A stretch of 64,000 nt of DNA from Erythrobasidium yunnanense (taxonomy: Eukaryota; Basidiomycota; Cystobasidiomycetes; Erythrobasidiales; Erythrobasidiaceae). The notes under the pieces are model-generated. The model was not told the origin of the DNA, searched no databases, and was given only the letters and a program-made list of their open reading frames with translations. Position 1 is the first letter of the stretch. Every line of letters begins with the position of its first letter. The position numbers and the translations under genes are program-made. Location of the stretch: the NCBI GenBank assembly GCA_001600175.1, contig BCJC01000001.1:682001-746000 (forward strand). Reading direction: 5' to 3'. Shown here piece after piece: positions 56,683 through 64,000 of this stretch.

Positions 56683-59391
56683 TCACCGCTCAGAGGGTGC
56701 ATCAAATGGAGTAGCGAATGGATTGCTTGCGTATCGCAAGGAGTGCGTAGCGGCATGCGAAGACGAGCGCGCAGGCCTGTTGTAGTACGGGACGATGGGG
56801 ACAGGAGGAAGAGGGAGGGAAGCATTGTACGATGCTGTATGCGATTGTCCTGACGAGGCTGCCATAGGCCGCTCTTGCTCACGAAGGGCGTCCAGCAGAT
56901 TTACCCTCGAAGAGCTGATTTGTGTGTTGTGGGCGTGTGGTCTGGCAGAGTAGATCTTTTCTTCGCCCTTCTCGGTCTGCGATCCAGCCGGATAGGCAGA
57001 CACTAGGTAAGCATCAGGCGTCGCAAACGACTCTTCTCGCGCTTTCCTGCGTTTGACGTGCAATAGGGATGATGGAAAAGCTTGCAAACGCTGAAAGAAT
57101 GCCGAAAGAGTCTTTCCTGCTGAAGCGGACCCTGTACGAAGAACACCGCTTCGCATAAAAGCAAGCGGGTGCTTCTCTGAATCCACCTCTTTTTCGTTCC
57201 CTAGACGAAGTGCCTTCAAGCCTTGTGTACTGCGTCGAGATCGGAGACGCGGCGTGACTAGCTCATTCCAGAGTACCGCTGCCAGACCGAAGACCACGAC
57301 AAGCAGGTAGAGGCCTAGCAGTATGAGGAAGCCGATACGCTCCTTCTCCAGCATGCTGCGATATTCATCGATGAGGGTCCGGACGATTGAGGAGGACTTG
57401 CTGCCTGATGGTGCGCTGGGATCGTCTAGCGAGTTCACAAGCTCGTTGGAAGCCGATGCGGAAAGCATGAAGATGTTTGGATCCACTTTCGGCAGCGTAA
57501 CATGGCCATTGCTGGAAGACGTTAGTCAGACGGGACTATAGAAAGAGCGTTGTGTACTCACTCGTGCAACCAAGTGAGGGCTGTTGACAAACCAGCGATC
57601 TTTGTCCCGATAAGACACTGCACGACATCGAGAGCAGGTGCAGCTAGAATGGTGCCACCAAAGGTACTCCTAATAGCGTCTGTCAAACCGTTATAGAACT
57701 CATTGATCGTGGTATTGAGAGTGACCGTCGTCGTGTTTGTCCAAGCAAACTGGATATATCACAGTCAGCGAATGTCTAGAACTGTGAGTAGGGTAGATTG
57801 ACATACCATTCCGTTGTTCACATTATCCTCGAGGTCACCCAAGACAGCATTCGTTGCCGAGGAATAGGCGAGTGAAGAAGCTTGCGTAGCGTTGTTGATC
57901 TTGGCACGGATTTGATCTTTGAAGCCAGAAAGACCAGCATCGACTTGAGCTTGAGCGCTAGCCTCTGTTGGCTTGAGCGCTGCTAGCTGGATCTCTATCG
58001 TAAGAAGCCCTAGGAGCGCCACAAGCAATAGCAGGAGGGCAGGAAGATACGTGATGTACGCGAAGAACCACATCGTATTGGATCTAGCCCGTAGCGATCG
58101 TTTCATCCGCGGAATCCGGTTCAGAGCGTTAGACAGCCACCTTAGAAGGGGGTTGCTGCTCGTCTGCAGAAAGCCGAGCATTGTAAGCGTACTGAGCGCA
58201 CTCTCCGCGTCGGGTCTGCTGATTCCATTCGTTGTGCTCATGTCGTTCAGCCAGACCATTCGAGACGACTCGACAAAGTCGGTCAGCGAGCGGAACGCGA
58301 AGCGCTCTTTCAAGACCATGACGCCGATAAAGAGGACTATCGATAGAGCCAGAGCGAGTATGCCGTACTTTGCTGCCTTGACTAGACTCTGACCGACCTT
58401 GTCGACAAAGGATAGGTCTAAGTCTGCGCAAAATGAGAGTGTCTCCTTGGCTGGGATCGGCATGAGAGATCTGTCCACCGTGGCATTGTCAAGGTTGCCA
58501 CGGATGTCGCTTCGCAAGTCTTCGAAGGGTATCGAAATGATGCCATTCATTCGGTCTTTCAGCTCGTCCAATGTAGGAAGTGAACTGTTCAGGTTGGACA
58601 GGCCATTGAGAAAATTGGAAGGCAGTGTAACATTGTTGAGGAAGTTGAGAGAAGGTGGGTTGATTTGTGGTGCTGGAATGTTCACTCCAGGAATGCGGTT
58701 GACTGTTTCGACGGCTGCATTTAGCACAGAGTCTACTGCGCCTACTGCATCCTGCACCTGGCCTCGAATACTTTGGAAGGTCGTGGTGAGGAATGCGCTA
58801 AACTCTCTGTAGAACTCGGGTCGTTAGCACTGGCACTTTGTGTCTTCAGGAAGACAAGCTTACTCTGTGGCAGCAGTCGCAAGCGTCAAGCTACCCCGTA
58901 CTACAAGATCGGCCAGACACAAATACCTGCGGGACACCGTAAGCGTTGGATTCGCATGATATCGTGAACGAGCTCACATCGAACGATACGTGTCGACGAT
59001 AAATATGATGATCTGCTCGATACCGACCAGCGATAAATCGAGCACGGTACCTGACACCTGTCAGTGAGTCGCCATCGTCGCAGTAGCATGTTAGCTTACC
59101 TAGACCGTGTATCATGGCTTCTGCACCGTCGGCCGTTGCATTGTTGAAGTTGGCAGCCATATAGTGCGGGAAGCTAACAGCGATGCTGGCCGTCCGTTCC
59201 AGCGAGGTACAGCTGCCTGCCAGATTCTGTTTCGCATTGGCGATAGAAGAATTGGCTGAATTTATGGATAGCACTAGTCTGATGATTGTGAGTAATAGTG
59301 CTAGAACAATTGGAGAGGTGAAGGCCAGAGAAGCGAGAGCCCAGCTTCCCAGGTACGGCGGGAGAGGGGGATGATGATATGGACCAGCCAT
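56683..59391 (-). CDS. PRM1: Prm1, plasma-membrane fusion protein in mating
   Basis: Six exons on the minus strand (59100-59391, 58978-59050, 58864-58926, 57807-58806, 57562-57749, 56683-57511) give 814 residues. Prm1 features: YLGSWALASLAFTSP with a first helix (IVLALLLTIIRLVLSI), TVLDLSLVGIEQIIIFIVDTY, Asn-rich extracellular loops with many NxT/S sites, helices YGILALALSIVLFIGVMV and LPALLLLLVALLGLLTI, WTNTTTVTLNTTINEFYNGL, a cysteine in VVQCLIGTKIAGLSTALTWL, and a last helix (FLILLGLYLLVVVFGLAAVL). Prm1 is a pheromone-induced multi-pass glycoprotein acting as a dimer at the contact zone of mating cells. The cytosolic tail is long and Ser/Arg-rich. Confidence 0.9.
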
Positions 59392-60286
59392 GTCGATGTA
59401 CGAGTGTCAGCGCAGTGGGTGAGGATGCAAGTGAGAAGCAGCTGGTGGAGGATCAAGGCAGGCGCTGAACAAAGAGCTTCCAGCGCACGTCCCTCCTGCT
59501 TTTCAGGACGAGGCGTAGCCTTGTTCTTACAAGATTAGCGCTTCAGTAGGCGTGCAAAGCGCTGTGCTTGGACACGACATGTGTCAGCTTTGCTGTCGGC
59601 CTGTTTGCCCTTGACATTTCAAGTCATCGCTTGAGCTGGACCGGATCGAATGGACGATTACGCAGAACCGTAGAGGTCGTCGCGTCAACGTGCAGCTGTG
59701 ATGGTGCATTGCGACAGGTTTTCCATTCATGCGAAATCGATGTCTTCTCCCTGCGAACCAAGAACGAGGACGTCCAGATACATGTACGCTCAACCACTTT
59801 GATCCGAGACTAGTGACTATGCCGAAGACTCCAAGATGCTTCTGAGATGTCGAGCGTTGCCATCGTACACGCTCGTCTAGGCTGCGCGCTCGCTACTGAC
59901 GGATCTTCCTGGAGTCGAAGAGACGTCCAGACGCCGAACCTCCTGCCTAAATCGTATTCCGTCGCAACCAAAGGCACTGACTTTGCCTGGTCTAGACCAC
60001 TATCCAGCTGTGAGACTTCATTCACTTCAATTGCGAGGAGGCTTGGGCCAAAACATCTACCTTTTTTCGGCATACGGAAAGCCCAACTCTGCAAACCATC
60101 AAAGCTTTAACAAAGAAGCGAATGATGCGCGTCAGAGCCAAGATCATGAGCTCGCATGAGCTTGTTTGCCGACCGACCGCTGTGTCTCTTCTTCCATTCG
60201 AGGTTTGATGCGGCCTTGTCTCTCGGAATACTCTGTCTCTCGCCAGAAGCGAAGATTCTACACCGACAGCAGAGCCTTGGTTCGTC
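59392..60286. other. Divergent intergenic region (PRM1 / multi-helix protein)
   Basis: About 895 bp. Open frames at 59568-59813 and 59847-60110 have no family features. No exact fungal pheromone-response element was seen. Confidence 0.4.
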
Positions 60287-62181
60287 ATGACGACACTAGT
60301 GGACTCCCCTGCAATTCTCAAAGGCGAGATTAGGCTTTTCAACAAAGCCCTTTACGTGGCTATCGATGTCTGTACGGCCTTCACTGCGCTCACAATGCTC
60401 GTATCTCTTGCGGCATTGGGTGTGCAGCTTGTCAGGAAGGAACAACGCAAGATCGTCAAGCGGATGAAGGCGAATGGCGGAGTGTACCTGTTACCTCATT
60501 CGCCCGTCCTGGCCCCAATCATGGTCACTTCATACTGCATCGTGGGTGTTGCGACCGGCTTTGTGCTCAGAGCTTGGCTCTGGAAAGGGTCACAAGCTCA
60601 AGTCGTCCAGCGTGTAAGCCGGTTGACCAGCAATCTTTGGCAACTCCGATTTGACATGTCGTTGATGTTTTCAGTTGACATTGCTGCTGCCTATGCCTTT
60701 GTTGATGTGGGCGTGGCTGAGCGCGTTCTCGAACGCGTTCGCGTGGCATCTCACTCCTCTGGGCTCGTGTCGGCACCTTAAGCACCTCCGGTTTCGGCCT
60801 CGTACCCTCAACATCGTCTGCTGGACTGTCCCCCTGGTCGTTTTCTCAGCTCAGCTGGCTATCGTCAACATCTGGCCGACCAAACAGTTGATGGCAAACG
60901 AGCTATCGCTTAAATACGCTGCTCTGCACGCAAGCCTGGCTGCAACAGATCCCTTGCTGCTGGAAGCGAAAGTTGACGTGCAACGAGCGACTCGTCTTGC
61001 CGAGATGTTCTATCAGGCGTCATGGGGTGTCTGGGCGGCTGCTTATGGCGCGTGCTGGCTGGTACGCGATAGTTCACACTTTCAATGGGGAGTGGGATTG
61101 ACGGCGGATATTGGCAGATCTACGCAGTCTATTCCTCCCTATTACTCACCTTGATGGGCAAGCAGCTGCTTTACGTGGATACAATCACTTCCGACTGGAC
61201 GACGCAGGCCATGACTCAAGCCGGTCAGGATAGCGGGTCTGATGCGACAACCAGACGCAGTCTGACAGAACGCACATCGGAAGTGCTGAAGAGGACGTCA
61301 GGCGTCACCAAGGATCTCTTCCGTCGAGCGTCTCACGGCTCAGATATGAGAGTCTTGTCGAAGCGAGATCTTCTCAAACGGAACGCTCGGCTTATATGGC
61401 TGGAGTTCTTCAGCTTTTCCTTCTTCACACTATGCTGGTGGTGAGTCAGTCACTTGTCGCGGCCCAGTTGACGCTGCTAACGTACCGTATGTTATGGTAT
61501 AGTCTGCTTGCATCAACCAAATCGATACTCGGCTATCGCGTGCTCAACAACCCTCGGACTGGACCAATTACAGTTCTGGGAGAGCTATACGAATCTACCA
61601 TGTGAGTGGTGCTTTCGATAAGCTTGAACTCCAAGCTAATTTCGCCTCTGTACAGCTTCGGCCTCATTGTTGTCACTCTGATGCTCTTCCGCGGCGTCAA
61701 CATCCTACGCAATCGCAAAACGGAGGATAAAACCCCTGCAAGCCACAGTACCGACAGCAAAGCTGAAGAGGCTGGAGGGCCAGTTGCATTTGAGGATATG
61801 CTCTCTCCAGAGCCTGCTTCGCTGGCAGCACGGAGAGGAAAGCGTGTCATGTCTATCAGCTTGAACATCGGAAACTACGTGGTACCGTCACGAGTTGCGA
61901 CACCGACGGGACAAGGGCCTATCACGCTGCATTCAAACCTCCTTCACGAGGATCCCTCCAAAAGCACCTTCTTTGGCGGAGATACACCGCAATCCGACTA
62001 CTTTAACGACAAAATCGAAGGCTTCCCTGGATCTAGGAGGAGAAGCTCAGTTACATTCGCAGACGAGCTGCCTCTATCTCCACTATCACACGTCGTACAG
62101 ATACCCACACTTAGCTTTATAGAAGCCTCGCCTTTAATGCATCAGACGGAGCAGTTAGAAGTGTCTTCGAAACCCGTGTAG
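60287..62181 (+). CDS. Unrecognised multi-helix membrane protein
   Basis: Five exons (60287-60613, 60675-61061, 61118-61440, 61503-61601, 61656-62181) give 553 residues. About seven hydrophobic helices are visible: ALTMLVSLAALGVQLV, VLAPIMVTSYCIVGVATGFV, LTLLLPMPLLMWAWLSAF, NIVCWTVPLVVFSAQLAIV, WGVWAAAYGACWLV with IYAVYSSLLLTLMG, LEFFSFSFFTLCWW and FGLIVVTLMLFRGV. Between helices 5 and 6 lies a basic cytosolic-like loop (RTSEVLKRTSGVTKDLFRR). The last 150 residues are polar, Ser/Pro-rich. I do not recognise the family; a receptor-like layout is possible but no GPCR motif is seen. It shares a divergent promoter region with PRM1, which might mean co-regulation (inference). Confidence 0.72.
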
Positions 62182-62292
62182 CTATATTGTAAGTGGATAT
62201 CGAAATCAATAGAGCAGTTGATAGTGTTGTTCTCGGGACACCAAAGTAACGTTCATTTCTCTTGTGACTTTCGAGCCCTCTGCCCTTGACCG

Positions 62293-63224
62293 ATGTTCGG
62301 CTTGCTAGTCGCTGGCAGGTTGGTGCAGGTATGCACCGTAAATCAAGGCAGTTGACTGGGTACTAAGTATAAGAAACTGTAGACCGACCTTCAGCAAGTC
62401 GACGAAACTCGATTTCTATTCCAGATTCAGCAAGCATCCCTAGCGAAGCAAGCGCAGACAATGATGTCCAAAGATACGGTATCCGACAGCTGACCTCTCT
62501 GTTGCAGGTGAGTCCCGGCTGTCCTGCTTTTGGTCTCGGACGCGCTCATCCATCATCGTCATCTTGATCTCCCAAGCCATATCGTCGTTTTCCTAACGGG
62601 AGCAGGTACACCATCCACCTTTAGGTCCTTAAGAGACTGCGCATGTGATCTGACGCCTGGCTTAACCCAGCACCCTTCCCTGACGGATTCGCGGCTACCG
62701 TGCACTTCCAATGGCATGACAAACCTGAATGGAAGCTATTGGGCATGTACGCACTCTATCTCTCGTTCAATAAGTCAGGGCTAACTGTGGATGCCAGGCT
62801 CAGCAATGAAAAGCCCTCCGCCATCTTCAAGCTGAAAGGCGCTCTTCCTCTTCCGCCTCAGAGCTTAGAATTTAGCCAATCCCCTTCGGATAGTGCTATT
62901 ATCGGCATAATGTGCGAGCCCGTCGAAAGTGTGCAAGCGCAAATCGCAAGCCTCTCTTCTGCGAGCGCGTCCGCCGGCGCGTTAGTGACAACTGGTTCGC
63001 AAGCTGCCAACAACAATCTTACAATAGCATTGAAATGCGCCAAGAACTTCCTCAACTATCTATCGTCTTTCGCGCAATCGGCACCGTCTGGTTCATCCAT
63101 CCAAGGGATGTTGCAAAACCCCGACGCGCAGACAGCCTTGATGGGTCTCTGTGAGCGGTGGTACAAGAATCTTGAAGCGAAAACAAGGAACAATGTCGAC
63201 TGGCTCAATAAGGAGCAGGACTAG
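62293..63224 (+). CDS. OPI10: Hikeshi/Opi10 family protein
   Basis: Exons 62293-62328, 62383-62429, 62577-62605, 62671-62746 and 62798-63224 give 204 residues, the family's usual length. Landmarks are MFGLLVAGRLVQTDLQQVDE at the start, HIVVFLTGAAPFPDGFAATV, HFQWHDKPEWKLLGMLSNEK and PSAIFKLKG. Hikeshi imports Hsp70 into the nucleus under heat stress; yeast Opi10 mutants overproduce inositol. The C-terminal half (NLTIALKCAKNFLNYLSSF) is the helical extension typical of the family. Intron 2 (62430-62576) needs a GC donor (GCAAGC) to reach HIVVF; this junction is inferred from homology and phase, and is the weakest part of the model. Confidence 0.82.
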
Positions 63225-63247
63225 AGCGCGGCTGTTTAGGCGTCTCG

Positions 63248-63815
63248 ATGCAACATGGTTTTCCTAAAGCAGCCCTCGGGAACGTACACTACACCACCAC
63301 AAACCTCTACTGCTACTTCGCACAGTTGCGAGAGTACTTAGAGAAGGCTGTGGGTTACAGACCACTCGCCAAGGAGGAAATGTCGGTGACCAAAGTTGAC
63401 ACGTTTGGCGACCGTAAAGGGCGGAAGTACCCGTAATTGCGGCATAGACAAAGGGTCTTGTTGTTCAGTACTGAAGGTGTCTATTTATGCCGAGCGATGT
63501 TTTCTGTCAAACGTCGATTTACTGTTGAGTCTGTGCCGACCCGTTCGTCCCGCGTTCGTGGTAGAAGCGGGCAGCAAGATTCGCGACAAACTTAGAACAC
63601 AGCTTGAGCACCATACCGACACAGCGCTGGGAGCTCTAGGATTTCAGACAAAGAACGTCAAATCGACAGGCTTGCTGTTCCTTGGAGAGGAGAACCAGCG
63701 TGAATCGGCTGAAGGCGAACGCCAGAAGCACAGCTGGCTGTCTACGCTCGGCGCAGGTAGTCTAGCATCTGTAGCAACCATCAAAACCAGCGGAAAGAGC
63801 CCTCTCTTCGCTTAA
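63248..63815 (+). CDS. Unresolved coding region, possibly spliced
   Basis: Two frames look coding. One starts at ATG 63248 and includes VHYTTTNLYCYFAQLREYLE with KAVGYRPLAKEEMS, up to about 63430. The other ends at 63815 and includes VEAGSKIRDKLRTQLEHHTD with LGFQTKNVKSTGLLFLG and a Gly/Ser/Ala end (LGAGSLASVATIKTSGK). They may be two exons of one small basic protein, but I could not fix the splice sites, and I do not recognise a family. It follows the Hikeshi gene closely on the same strand. Treat boundaries as approximate. Confidence 0.35.
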
Positions 63816-63902
63816 CGGTCAGATACGGGAAAGAGGTTCAAGCAGCGCGCGAGCACGACCCTGGAAAACACATACTTCGCAGCGGTGACCACCCATAACA
63901 CC

Positions 63903-64000
63903 ATGCAACAGACAGCGAGTGGTAGCGACCACTCCGGCGACGAAACCAAGGCAAACGAGCCAAAAGCAAAGCGGACGAGAAACCGCACCCCGGCATCATG
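63903..64000 (+). CDS. N-terminal fragment of a gene cut by the window edge
   Basis: An open frame starts at ATG 63903 and runs off the window end. The visible 32 residues are polar then strongly basic (GSDHSGDETKANEPKAKRTR followed by NRTPAS). A Lys/Arg-rich start like this is common before fungal DNA-binding domains, but nothing diagnostic is visible. Low confidence. Confidence 0.3.
   Translation, partial: MQQTASGSDHSGDETKANEPKAKRTRNRTPAS

Noticed and set aside
59392-60286. Pheromone-response elements upstream of PRM1
   Set aside because: I found only near-matches to ACAAAGGG (such as ACAAAGAG near 59468), which are expected by chance.
63903-64000. Start of a Zn2Cys6 transcription factor
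   Set aside because: The basic stretch KAKRTRNR is suggestive but the window ends before any zinc-binding cysteines can be checked.

Overview
This window is nuclear DNA from a gene-dense, intron-rich fungus, most likely a small-genome basidiomycete. Evidence: most genes carry several short introns (about 47-120 nt) with fungal-type splice signals; three genes encode the basidiomycete DUF6533 seven-helix family; and Prm1, an Mtr10/transportin-3, a Sch9-type kinase, conventional kinesin and a DUF3602-type YGRGGA-repeat protein all look fungal. About one gene per 2 kb would suit a compact Pucciniomycotina genome, but I cannot name the species. I rebuilt exons by hand from splice sites, frame continuity and family motifs; exon phases close for nearly all models given.

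Layout. 1-4.4 kb: a GPI-anchor-type Cys-rich protein (+), a dimeric alpha/beta-barrel protein (-) and a secreted, GPI-anchor-type class-3 lipase relative lacking its nucleophile serine (+). 4.9-10.9 kb: an omega-like glutathione transferase (+), a DUF4604 protein (-) and MCM6 (-) with a perfect MCB box upstream. 11.7-16.6 kb: a YGRGGA-repeat protein (+) and Mtr10 (+). 17.0-23.5 kb is the most distinctive part: two tandem copies of an unrecognised secreted, Kex2-processed Cys-rich protein, followed on the same strand by two tandem CHAT-type cysteine protease paralogues, one of which has lost its catalytic histidine.

24.4-34.7 kb is housekeeping: Gid8, Ran GTPase, a decayed shikimate-dehydrogenase-like remnant, a YjlB-type cupin, a Sch9-like AGC kinase, a branched-chain aminotransferase and a MYND-finger protein. 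35.4-41.0 kb holds three tandem DUF6533 membrane proteins. 41.2-50.2 kb: a beta-helix/bulb-lectin fusion, an MIT-like membrane protein, kinesin-1 and Rad14/XPA. 50.3-64 kb: an MFS transporter, a 78-residue single-helix protein, a GT8 glycosyltransferase, mitochondrial bL35, an RPAP3-like cochaperone, Prm1, a multi-helix membrane protein, Hikeshi/Opi10, a poorly resolved coding region and the start of a gene cut by the window edge.

Two genome-level traits stand out. About seven of roughly 130 modelled introns begin with GC instead of GT, and several genes contain very small exons (6, 7, 12 and 13 nt). I saw no virus-derived element, transposon, rRNA or tRNA.
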